NCBI RefSeq assembly: GCF_018024495.1
Contig: NZ_CP071696.1
Coordinates: 3,224,001 to 3,288,000, forward strand
DNA length: 64,000 nucleotides
Direction of reading: 5' to 3'
Source: Agromyces archimandritae
GTDB lineage: Bacteria > Actinomycetota > Actinomycetes > Actinomycetales > Microbacteriaceae
Within the stretch, counting starts at the first letter, position 1. Each line of letters begins with the position of its first letter. The notes below the pieces were generated by a model. It saw only the letters and a program-made list of their open reading frames with translations. It was not told where the DNA came from and ran no database searches. Shown piece after piece: positions 17,315 to 24,130 of this stretch. The position numbers and the translations under genes were made by a program.

Positions 17315-17800
17315 ATGAGGAGTGCCCATCCGCTTCGACGGATCGCCGCAGCCGCTTCGGCGGTCGCCGTCATCGCCGCGCTCGCCGCGTGCACCTCCGA
17401 TCCGTCGCCGGCCCCGAGTCCGTCGCCGTCGGCGAGCGAGCGCCCGAGCCCGACGCCGGCCGGCCCGCCGGAGCTCGACCCCGACGGCGGCGCCGTCGAC
17501 AACCTCGGCTACTTCGACCATGTGAACCGCACGACGGCCGCGACCGAGCCCGGCGTCGACGGGCGCGTGTTCATCGACGCCCTCGTCGCTGCCGGCTTCG
17601 ACAAGGCCGCCATGCAGGTGACGGCCGACCGGACGACGCTCGGCAGCGAGGCCGACTCGGTCCAGTTCTCCGTGACCTGGAAGGGCGAATGCCTCATCGG
17701 CCAGTACGGGCCGGGCTCCGACGGCTACCAGAGCGCCGTGCAGCCCGAGCTCGGCACGAGCGGCTGCCTGATCGGCGCCACCCGCCCCATAGACTGGTAG
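17315..17800 (+). CDS. Actinobacterial lipoprotein (DUF6993-like)
   Basis: 161 residues. Signal peptide with lipobox LAAC (Cys26), then a Pro/Ser-rich linker (27-50) and a small conserved domain containing YFDHVNR, GRVFIDALVAAGFDKAAMQVT and a pair of cysteines (WKGECLIGQ, TSGCLIGATRPIDW) that could form a disulfide outside the membrane. I believe this is the DUF6993 family found upstream of ettA in Microbacteriaceae, but this is from memory. AAGGGGAG precedes the ATG. Its last codons overlap the likely native ettA promoter. Confidence 0.75.
   Translation: MRSAHPLRRIAAAASAVAVIAALAACTSDPSPAPSPSPSASERPSPTPAGPPELDPDGGAVDNLGYFDHVNRTTAATEPGVDGRVFIDALVAAGFDKAAMQVTADRTTLGSEADSVQFSVTWKGECLIGQYGPGSDGYQSAVQPELGTSGCLIGATRPIDW
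17790..17795 (+). promoter_or_regulatory. Likely native ettA -10 box, now separated from ettA
   Basis: TAGACT lies 10 nt before the ATG at 17806, the original ettA start codon. With no ribosome site in the gap, the uninterrupted gene was probably leaderless or nearly so. The integrated element now separates this promoter from the ettA body by about 8 kb. Confidence 0.45.
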
Positions 17801-17805
17801 GCGAC

Positions 17806-17949
17806 ATGGCGGAATATGTTCCGCAGGTCCTAACGCAAACGCGGCGTGTCTCTCGCCTCTCGATCCGGGAGGGTGAAGCGGGGTTGCTTACCCGTTCTTG
17901 GTTCGCGGTCGCCGAGTTCGCCGCCGAGGCTGCCGAGGACGGCCGCTAG
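17806..17949 (+). pseudogene. 5' stub of ettA fused to element sequence (47 codons)
   Basis: The first four codons (MAEY) are the native start of EttA, whose family begins MAEYIYSMV. At the fourth codon the sequence leaves ettA and continues into element DNA as a chance or co-opted 43-codon frame ending TAG at 17947-17949. The native ettA promoter would express this 47-residue peptide. It has no recognisable domain. I treat it as the interrupted gene's stub; a functional peptide is possible but unsupported. Confidence 0.6.
17811..17833 (+). other. attL: left junction of the integrated element
   Basis: Core GGAATA (17811-17816) is shared with the right junction. To its left is chromosomal ettA start sequence, to its right element DNA with GTCCTAA at 17827-17833, which is the inverted partner of TTAGGAC in the right arm. 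Confidence 0.75.
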
Positions 17950-18053
17950 CCGCTCAACGTTTGAGCCCCTGACCAGGGATTTGCGCGAGGGTCTTGGTGT
18001 GTGTCATGCTCCTGCCGGGCGCCGGATCGGCCGGCGCGACGAGGAGGTTGCAC

Positions 18054-18224
18054 ATGTCTGATTTGGTAGCGCGTTCGGAGCTCGGGGCGGCGCTGGCGCA
18101 GTTGATTCCGGATTCGACGATGTTCCGTGGCGCGAATGTCGGAGACCTGGCGTTCGGCGAGCTCGTGGATGCCGTGTACGACGCGCGGGTCCTCGAGGGG
18201 CTCGAGGGTCGCGGCGCGATCTAA
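18054..18224 (+). CDS. Small element protein of unknown function
   Basis: 56 residues (MSDLVARSELGAALAQLIPD...), no recognised family, predicted helical with mixed charge. The ATG at 18054 has GAGGAGG 6 nt upstream, a strong site, which is the main reason to believe it. It is the only well-supported rightward gene in the element and is followed by a 13-bp hairpin. Position near attL would suit an accessory or directionality role, but nothing in the sequence shows this. Confidence 0.6.
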   Translation: MSDLVARSELGAALAQLIPDSTMFRGANVGDLAFGELVDAVYDARVLEGLEGRGAI

Positions 18225-18226
18225 GA

Positions 18227-18259
18227 CGGCCCGAAGCTAGAACAAGTAGCTTCGGGCCG
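18227..18259 (+). terminator. 13-bp perfect hairpin after the small element gene
   Basis: CGGCCCGAAGCTA (18227-18239) and TAGCTTCGGGCCG (18247-18259) pair perfectly around a 7-nt loop, starting 3 nt after the stop codon of the 56-residue gene. No T-run follows, so it may stabilise the mRNA end or act together with the next hairpin. Confidence 0.55.
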
Positions 18260-18284
18260 CAGGGGCCAGCCTAGCGAAACGCGA

Positions 18285-18322
18285 AAAGCCCCCGCTCTCC
18301 GATGGTGGAGGGCGGGGGCTTT
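18285..18322. terminator. Bidirectional terminator between convergent element genes
   Basis: AAAGCCCCCGC (18285-18295) pairs with GCGGGGGCTTT (18312-18322). It gives short T-runs on both strands and separates the rightward small gene from the leftward portal gene, whose stop is 6 bp away. Confidence 0.7.
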
Positions 18323-18327
18323 CGGTG

Positions 18328-19703
18328 TCAGGCGCCGGGGGCGGTGCTGTCGGGGGCGGTGGCGAGCACGGGGGCGCCGTTGGTGACGGCGGCCGTGAGG
18401 GCGTGCAGGGGGTCGGCGTCGCGCATGGCTCGCCAGCGGTCGACGTCGTCGTTGGTGACGCCGGGGACGCGCTCCCAGAGGGCTTCGACGGGGACGTCGA
18501 GGGTTTGGCGGAGCTTGCCGAGGGCGTCGACGGTCGCGGCGAGTGAGCGGGCCTCGGTGTCGCGCCAGCGGACGGCGGCCGACGGGCCCTCGAGGGGTTG
18601 GCCCGCGGCTTGCGCGGCGAGTCGGAAGACGGCTTCCCACGCTTCGCCGAACAGGAGCTCGTACTCGTTGAGGCGGCGCTGGGTCGAGTCGTTGAGGGAG
18701 GCGAGGCCTTCGGCGGAGACGTTGATGAGGTCGCCGGTGAGGATGTTGGGGTTGATCTGTGCGATCGCGGCAAGTGTCTTGACAGCGCTGCTGTAGGCGG
18801 CGAGGTGGCCGCTTACGTCGGTCTGGGCGAATTCGCCGAACTTGGTGTCGGTCGAGTCGCTTGTCCAAAGGCGGTCTGCGCCGGGTTCGAAGCCAGGGCC
18901 GTCGCCGGCGCCGTCGCGGGGCTCGTCGCCGGTCTCGTCGCTAAGCATGAGGCCGGTCGCCCAGCGCTGCCGGAAGCTCGAGTACTGCATGGCGACGAGC
19001 ATTTCAAATCGAATTTCGTTCACCTGCAGTTGGAGCGGGACGAGCGGGGCGATCAGGCCGCGGGGCTCGTCGTCGAGGCGGTCGCGGAAGCGGACCCAGG
19101 GGGTGACGCCGAGGGGGTGCGGCTCGGGGTCGCCGGCGGGCCGCCAGTGGCTCGAGTTCTCGGGCAGGGCCCAGGCCTGGCGGTCCGTCGGGGTGTAGAC
19201 CTCGGCGAGGCGGGCGCCGGCGATATCTACGCCGGCGAGCTCGACGGCGTAGAGGGGAAGTCGGCGTCGGGGTTTGCGTACCAGGCCGCCGAGCGGAGGG
19301 GCGAGAGGGGGCGGATGCGGGCGCCGGTGGGGAGGGAGGCGTCGGGCCAGACGACGACGTAGGACGTGCCGTATTCGAGGGCGCCGCGGTGGGCGATCGT
19401 TTGGCGGGCGTCGAGGCCGTTGGCTTGCCAGTGGGCCCATGCCAGCGCGTCGTCTGCCGCGCGGGCGGCGCGGAAGCCGTCGACGGCCAATGACCGGCTG
19501 AAGGTATCCGAGACCAGGGGCAGCCAGTTGCATTGGCTGCGGTCGGCGAGCTGGAGGAGCGCGCGCGTCGTGTCGCCCGGTAGGAACGGCCGGTCGTGGT
19601 CGCCGGCGAGGTAGCGCTTGACCTTGCCGAGGCGGCCGTCGCGGCGGAGGTCGCGGTCGAGTGCGGCGACGGCGTCGTCGACGAGGGCAGGCGTGAGAGG
19701 CAT
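18328..19703 (-). pseudogene. Phage portal protein (SPP1 gp6-like), one-base frameshift
   Basis: Portal proteins form the dodecameric DNA gate of the capsid. The N-terminal part (from ATG 19703, AAGGA upstream) reads MPLTPALVDDAVAALDRDLR... and includes YGTSYVVVWPDASLPTG. The C-terminal part, in the next frame, reads LYAVELAGVDIAGARLAEVYTP... LNDSTQRRLNEYELLFGEAW, as in SPP1 gp6-like portals. Adding one base in the run of four C (plus-strand G, 19254-19257) joins both into a 458-residue protein of normal length. As given, translation stops at 19227 after 158 residues. Either a real lesion, a -1 slippage site, or a sequencing error. Confidence 0.8.
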
Positions 19704-20038
19704 ATGGGGTCCTTAGGGGCATTCAGGGGCCCCTCAGGGCCCATTAGCCGCACTTTCAGGTAGCGAATGAATTCGTGTTCATGCGGGCGTGTGTTCGGCG
19801 CTGTAGCGCGGGAATACGGGCGAAGAGCGGCGGTCTAGGGGGCGGGCGAGGGTGGCCCGCGGGATAACCGGAGGGCATGCGCATCGACTGGCAGATGCCA
19901 TGTCGGACCGGGAGGCGAGGGAGGGGGCGGGGAGGGGGTGGTCCCCAGGTCCGCGGCGCGACCTGGCTGCCCGTACATGCACAGGCTTGCCGTGCCTCCG
20001 GGGGGAGAGGCGCGGGCGGGGAGAGGGTCGCCCCAAGG
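19704..20038. other. 335-bp gap between portal and MuF genes
   Basis: No open frame here has a ribosome site or recognisable protein. The sequence is very G-rich on the plus strand (stretches of GAGGGGG-type repeats at about 19917-19950 and 20000-20035), and has an AT-richer patch near 19755-19790. It could hold a decayed gene or a structured RNA; I see nothing that decides. Confidence 0.4.
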
Positions 20039-20862
20039 TCACGCGCTCGCGTGGCCCTCGCGGCGCATGAGGGTCCGGAGGGCGATGCCCTCGCGGACGC
20101 TGCGATCGTAGAGGTCGCTTGCGGCCTTGGCCTTGGCCTCGGGCGACCAGCCGCCGGCGGGATCGCCAACGGGCACGGGCCGCAGTGAGCAACAACATCC
20201 CGTGTGCCGGGTGAAGCGGCGGCCGGAGTAGACCGGGCCGCGGCTGATGAGGGTGAGGCATCGGGCGCACGGGTTGCCGTCTCCGACCATGGCCCAGCCG
20301 TTGATATGGCGGTCGCGGCCGGCGCGGGTAACGAGGCGGTCGGTTCCCGCGTCGAGCACGGCGGTCTGGATCGCGCGGAGGGCCTTGTCGCGGGCGAGGA
20401 CGAGGGCGGCGGCGGTAAGCTCGCCGGCCTCGGATGCCCTGGCGAGGTTGAAGCTCCCGACCTCGGCGCCGACGGCGCGCTCGAGGCGGCGGGGGTCGAC
20501 GACGGCGCGGGACGCCGGCGCGGCGGTGGAGGCGGTGAAGCCTGCCGCCTCGAGGTGGCCGCGAAGAGCGCTTCGGCGTCGGCTTCGGCGGCGGCGCGTC
20601 CGGCGATGAGGAGGGGTAGGACGTGCAGGCGGAGCCACGCGGGGAAGTCGTCGGCGAAGGTCTCGGTGTTGACGTGGCGATCCCAGAGGATCCCGGCGGC
20701 GAGCTGTACGCGGGCGGCGTTGCGGATGGCATCGCCGACGTGGGCACGGGCGAGGGCGTCGAGCGCTGCGCCGAGGTCGTCGGAGTTGACGCCGACGGTG
20801 GCGAGCGTCGTGGGGTTCGCGGCGACCTTGGCAGCGAGAGCGGCGTTCATATCGATGGGCAC
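20039..20862 (-). pseudogene. MuF-like head morphogenesis protein, probable one-base frameshift
   Basis: Minor capsid protein of the phage Mu gpF type, normally encoded next to the portal. The start is GTG 20862 (VPIDMNAALAAKVAANP...) with AGGAG 5 nt upstream. The second half, in the next frame, has the MuF C-terminal signature: DGNPCARCLTLISRGPVYSGRRF followed by HTGCCC, a Cys/His cluster. Restoring one base near 20557-20563 (for example GCCGGCC for GCGGCC) gives a continuous 274-residue protein. Without it the first frame runs on through low-complexity sequence. Family call is fairly secure; whether the lesion is real is not. Confidence 0.72.
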
Positions 20863-20887
20863 GGGGGCTCCTGAAGGGTGTGAAGGG

Positions 20888-21049
20888 CCGTCGAGCGCGT
20901 ACGCAGCGCGCGCCCTCTCCTGGGATGGTTTACTGCGCACGCGCTCGACGGTTTGGTCCGAGGTGGTCCGCCCTTGGCGGCCTCGGCTGGGTGGCCGTGA
21001 CCCGTGGCACGGCCGAGCTGGACCGGCTGGCAAACGGACCGGTCCAGCT
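20888..21049. repeat. Inverted repeats and GGTCCG motif cluster between connector and MuF genes
   Basis: Non-coding stretch of about 200 bp. CCGTCGAGCGCGT (20888-20900) is a perfect inverted match to ACGCGCTCGACGG (20939-20951). AGCTGGACCG (21016-21025) pairs with CGGTCCAGCT (21040-21049). GGTCC/GGACC occurs five times between 20955 and 21045. Candidate roles are a packaging (pac/cos) or protein-binding site, or a structured leader. Confidence 0.5.
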
Positions 21050-21060
21050 GGTCTATGGGG

Positions 21061-21420
21061 CTAGTGGGCCGTCCCGAAGTGGACCGTGCGCGTCCCGCGG
21101 TGTCCCGCGGCGCGCCGGATGAGAGACCGCTCACGCCAGGTGAGGTAGACGCCGGAGGCGTCACTGAGACGAGCCGAGTGGTCCGCGAATGTCTCCTGCT
21201 CGATCCCGCGGGGGTTCTCGAACTCTCGCCGGGCGGCCTTGAGAATGACGAGCGGCACGATGGGCGGGCACTTGAGAACCCAGGCCTCGGCGGTCGCCGG
21301 GGTGACCTCGGCAACGGCGAGTGTGGCAGCCTCGGCGCGGGTCCGCTCGGCGGGCTCGAGGGCGTCGGGGTCGATGCCGAGGCGGACGGCGAGGTCGCCG
21401 AGCGAGGGGGTCAGGTCCAA
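21061..21420 (-). CDS. Phage head-tail connector-like protein
   Basis: 119 residues. It resembles gp6-type head-tail adaptors: an N-terminal LAVRLGID segment, helical middle, LVILKAARREFENPRGIEQETFADHSAR and a closing GVYLTWRERSLIRRAAG, the pattern of small connectors found downstream of major capsid genes. The start is TTG at 21420, overlapping the preceding gene's end by 10 bp; no better start is visible. It would sit under the portal as an adaptor for a tail, although no tail genes are present. Confidence 0.65.
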   Translation of the reverse strand: MDLTPSLGDLAVRLGIDPDALEPAERTRAEAATLAVAEVTPATAEAWVLKCPPIVPLVILKAARREFENPRGIEQETFADHSARLSDASGVYLTWRERSLIRRAAGHRGTRTVHFGTAH

Positions 21421-21674
21421 TGCCGATCCCGTGCCTCGGCGATGATCGCGCCGTGACGGATGCGCTCGGTGCGGGCGGCCTTCAGCTCGACGATGTTCTC
21501 AGTGCGGAGGCGGGCCAGGGCGGCCGAGGGTGTCTCGCCGGTATGGAGGGCAACGGCGGTGAGCCGTTCGCGGTCGGCCGGGGTGAGGTCGCCGGGGGTT
21601 GGGGTTGGGGTTGAGGCCTCGAGTACGTCGATCACGAGGTCGAGGACCTCGAAGGGTTCGTCGCGTGGGGTCAT
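21411..21674 (-). CDS. Small element protein of unknown function
   Basis: 87 residues (MTPRDEPFEVLDLVIDVLEAS...), predicted helical with a Thr/Pro linker at 22-30. The C-terminal part, SAALARLRTENIVELKAARTERIRHGAI, could be a short helix pair. I do not recognise it. The ATG at 21674 has GGAAGGA upstream. It lies directly after the major capsid gene, a position often held by small capsid-decoration or connector proteins. Confidence 0.6.
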   Translation of the reverse strand: MTPRDEPFEVLDLVIDVLEASTPTPTPGDLTPADRERLTAVALHTGETPSAALARLRTENIVELKAARTERIRHGAIIAEARDRHWT

Positions 21675-21697
21675 GGTCGGATCCTTCCGAGAGGGGG

Positions 21698-21733
21698 CAG
21701 AGGCCCGCCGGCGGCGCTGCGGGCGGGCCTCTG
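21698..21733 (-). terminator. 12-bp hairpin after the major capsid gene
   Basis: CAGAGGCCCGCC (21698-21709) pairs perfectly with GGCGGGCCTCTG (21722-21733), 16 nt past the capsid stop codon. There is no U-tract on the minus strand, so it may only reduce read-through and so keep capsid expression above that of downstream genes. Confidence 0.5.
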
Positions 21734-21749
21734 CGGCTGAGGGGTCGGG

Positions 21750-22718
21750 TTAGGCGGTGGTGTCGAATCGGACGACACTGCCGCCCTCGATCGGGACGAG
21801 CGAGGCGCTGCCGGCTGCGTAGCCGGTCGAGCCCTGGACGCCGGCGTCTTCGGTGCGCTCGAGGCGGTAGGTCGGCATGACGCCGACCCCGTAGAACGAA
21901 TCGATGATCGAGCGGTCGCAACGGTGGACGGCGTCGTAGTCGCGGAGGTAGCGCAACGAGGAGCCGGCGCTGACGGTCTCGCCGAAGGACGCACCCAGGG
22001 GCACGACGGGCGGGCGGTGGGCGAGGTAGAGCGAGCTCGCGGTCATGAAGAACACGTCATCGGCACCGATGCGCGAGGCCTCGACGACGTTGAAGCCACG
22101 GAGGCGGCCGACGCTGCCCGAGCGCAGCGCGTCGGCGTCGCCGGTGCGGCTGTAGTCGAGCGAGTCGCTCTCGAGGAGGTCGTCGACGACGTTCGAACCG
22201 ACCAGGGCAACGAGGTCACCTCCGGCGACGTCGATACCGCGACCGCGGAGCGCACGGCGACCGGAGGTGAACAGCGAAACCGGCTTCGCCGGGTCGTACG
22301 CGGCCGCGGGCGCCTCGACGTCGACGTCCTCAAGTACGGCCGCAAGGGAGGCTTCGACGCGCGAGACAACGGCGTCGACCTGAGGGGCGAGCACCTGAGC
22401 GGTGAAGTCCTGGAGGTCGAGCGAGAGGTCGGCGTCGCTCAGGGCGACGGCTGAGACGGCCTCGCGGTCGAGCTCGATCGGCACTCGCGATTCTGCGATC
22501 GCGTCGATGAGTAGGGCGTTGTCGGTGTCGCCGAGGGCGCGGTCATGTGCGACAAGGGCGGCGGGGACGGTGAGATACGCCGTGCGGCCGATGCCAGCCT
22601 TGAAGGTGTTCTCGTCGTAACTGGCTGCGACGCTTGCAAGCTGGAACGAGCCGTGGATGAGCTCGAGGGCGACGGCGCCGGCGTCGGCGGCGCTGTAGGT
22701 GTTCAGGGTGTTCGTCAT
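21750..22718 (-). CDS. Major capsid protein (P22 coat-like, HK97 fold)
   Basis: 322 residues. N-terminal MTNTLNTYSAADAGAVALELI followed by IGRTAYLTVPAALVAHDRALGDTD, the pattern of the P22 coat-protein-like capsid family; later LDLQDFTAQVLAPQVDAVVSRVE is its spine helix and the central GRRALRGRGIDVAGGDLVALVGSNV is a typical A-domain segment. It would self-assemble into the procapsid with the scaffold-like protein encoded upstream. The frame is intact and the ATG start has AGGAG about 10 nt upstream. The best-preserved structural gene of the element. Confidence 0.82.
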   Translation of the reverse strand: MTNTLNTYSAADAGAVALELIHGSFQLASVAASYDENTFKAGIGRTAYLTVPAALVAHDRALGDTDNALLIDAIAESRVPIELDREAVSAVALSDADLSLDLQDFTAQVLAPQVDAVVSRVEASLAAVLEDVDVEAPAAAYDPAKPVSLFTSGRRALRGRGIDVAGGDLVALVGSNVVDDLLESDSLDYSRTGDADALRSGSVGRLRGFNVVEASRIGADDVFFMTASSLYLAHRPPVVPLGASFGETVSAGSSLRYLRDYDAVHRCDRSIIDSFYGVGVMPTYRLERTEDAGVQGSTGYAAGSASLVPIEGGSVVRFDTTA

Positions 22719-22811
22719 GGAGGAGGGCTCCTAGGAGAGGGGGCGTGTAAACGGTGGGCGCGCGCTGCGCGTGGGGGCGCCGGCGAGACTCTCGCAGGCG
22801 CGGGGAAGGGC

Positions 22812-23267
22812 TTACCGGCGCTGCACGCGGGCCGCGATTGCGGCGTAGTCGGGGGCCGGCGCCGTCGGGCCGAGGGCGTGACCCGGCACCGGGCGGAGCG
22901 GCGACGCCGTCGCGTCGGGTGCGGCCGGGGCAAGAGCTGCGAGGCGGTCGGCAACCGCGGCGACCGCGGCCTCGTCGGCGCCGGTGAGGAGGTCGGCAAC
23001 GTCGGCGAGGTGCGGGTGCCGTCGGAGCGAGCGCTCGCGCCAGAGGTCGGCGGAGGTGGCCGCGTGGGCGGCCTCGAGGTCGTCGCGGGCGGCGGTCGCC
23101 GCAGCGAGCTCCTCGCGGGTGGTGGCCGTGGCGGCCTTGAGGGCGCGGACCTCGTCGCGCAGAGCTGTGATCGTCTGCCAGGCTCGCGCGGCGTCGAAGT
23201 CATCGCCCCAGGGCGGGGTAGGGGCGCCGGTGTCGGCGGGCGGGGCGGCGGTGTCGGCGTCGGTCAT
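22812..23267 (-). CDS. Scaffold-like coiled-coil protein
   Basis: 151 residues. Acidic, Pro-rich N-terminus, a central coiled coil (about 30-70, WQTITALRDEVRALKAATATTREELAAAT) and a helical C-terminus ending in basic AARVQRR, which suits binding to an acidic capsid inner surface. This layout and its place 93 bp upstream of the major capsid gene match phage scaffolding proteins; sequence similarity alone would not be enough. The ATG has AAAGGA upstream. No prohead protease is present. Confidence 0.6.
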   Translation of the reverse strand: MTDADTAAPPADTGAPTPPWGDDFDAARAWQTITALRDEVRALKAATATTREELAAATAARDDLEAAHAATSADLWRERSLRRHPHLADVADLLTGADEAAVAAVADRLAALAPAAPDATASPLRPVPGHALGPTAPAPDYAAIAARVQRR

Positions 23268-23292
23268 GCGGTGGTCCTTTGCGAGGGCATGA

Positions 23293-23327
23293 GAAAGCCC
23301 CAGCCGCCGGGGGTGGCGGTCGGGGCT
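23293..23327 (-). terminator. Terminator upstream of the scaffold-like gene
   Basis: Imperfect hairpin of AGCCCCAGCCGCC (23296-23308) with GGCGGTCGGGGCT (23315-23327), followed on the minus strand by TTTCTC. It ends transcripts of the zinc-finger gene before the capsid genes, or attenuates them. Confidence 0.55.
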
Positions 23328-23350
23328 GGGGCTGGGGGTGAGGTTTGGGG

Positions 23351-23788
23351 TTAGAGGTCGGCGGCGTAGGCGGCGCGGGCGACGGCTTCCAGCTCGGGCA
23401 GGGCGTCGAGTCGGCCGCTGCCGCGGGCGTCCGCGAGACGGTGGAGCGCCTCGTCGACGGGCGCCGATGCGGCGCCGGGGTAGATCCTGGCCGAGTCGCG
23501 GGCGAGCGTGAGGAGCGCTTCGAACGATTCGGGTGAGAGCGGGGCGTCGGCGGCCTCTGGGTCAATCAGCACGGGTGGCCTCCTTGTAGCGCCGGCGCGC
23601 GTGAGCCCGCCGCGGATATCGGCGAGCGCTACCCGCGCCGCGGCGGCGTCGGCGCGGGCGCCGCGAAGCTCGAGGGCGGCGCTGGTGCGAGCGTGGCGGT
23701 GCGCCGCGGTCCGGCAGCGCGCCGAACAAAAGCGACCGTGAGGGCGCGCCGGGATGAACGGGACGGCGCATTCGGCGCAGGGGATCAT
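23351..23788 (-). CDS. Zinc-finger-like small protein; possibly two overlapping genes
   Basis: As one frame it encodes 145 residues. The start CAEC-x(15)-FCSARCRTAAHR (residues 4-31) is a four-Cys zinc finger of the kind common in small phage proteins. The second half (LIDPEAADAPLSPESF...) is unrelated helical sequence. A perfect AAGGAGG lies 6 nt before an in-frame GTG at 23572, so the second half may be a separate 73-residue protein. The neighbouring frame (end at 23562) gives a basic C-terminus that would suit the finger if one base were missing. No function can be assigned. Confidence 0.5.
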   Translation of the reverse strand: MIPCAECAVPFIPARPHGRFCSARCRTAAHRHARTSAALELRGARADAAAARVALADIRGGLTRAGATRRPPVLIDPEAADAPLSPESFEALLTLARDSARIYPGAASAPVDEALHRLADARGSGRLDALPELEAVARAAYAADL

Positions 23789-24130
23789 GGCTTCAGGCTC
23801 CGTTCGTTACGCATGAGGGCAAAAGAAGAGGGCCCGCCGCCGTGGCCGGGCATGGGGAATACTCTCTCTCACGTAGATAGGTCCCCACAGCGCCCAAAAT
23901 GAGGGGCCCGGCGGGCCGTGTGCTGCGTGGCGAGCCCCTGGCTTCAACGCGAGGGCTCGCCGCAGGCGTGGCCGTGGGGCGAGGTGACGAAAGTGATGAT
24001 TTAGCGTCACTCCCCCTATTCCCTTATGAGAAAATCAAACCTCATACAAGTAATAGAGAAGTGACGCAATATCGTCACTTCCGTCACCTCGGCGTTGCTC
24101 GAGGGGCTCCGCTCCGCGTCTCCGCCGGCG
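23789..24130. other. Non-coding region of the element with AT-rich island
   Basis: 342 bp between the recombinase stop and the zinc-finger gene start. No credible gene. The stretch from about 23995 to 24075 is much richer in A and T than anything else in the window and contains the GTGACG repeats described separately. Likely holds the promoter and operator for the leftward structural genes, or a replication origin. Confidence 0.5.
23981..24090. repeat. Five GTGACG/CGTCAC repeats in an AT-rich island
   Basis: GTGACG occurs at 23984-23989 and 24061-24066; its complement CGTCAC at 24005-24010, 24073-24078 and 24083-24088. GAAGTGACG and CGTCACTTC (24058-24081) form a 9-bp perfect palindrome around CAATAT, and GAGGTGACG (23981) is the inverted match of CGTCACCTC (24082-24090). 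This looks like an operator or iteron array. Confidence 0.6.

Noticed and set aside
18001..18060. Longer start at 17994 for the 56-residue element gene
   Set aside because: The strong GAGGAGG site is placed for ATG 18054, and the upstream codons have no support.
19250..19262. Programmed -1 frameshift in the portal gene
   Set aside because: The site TTC CCC T is not a classical heptamer, no stimulatory structure is evident, portal genes are not known to use frameshifting, and the same lesion type appears in chromosomal genes.
19852..20188. Rightward ORFs in the gap between portal and MuF genes
   Set aside because: No ribosome site, Arg/Gly-rich low complexity, and they run into the antisense of the MuF gene.
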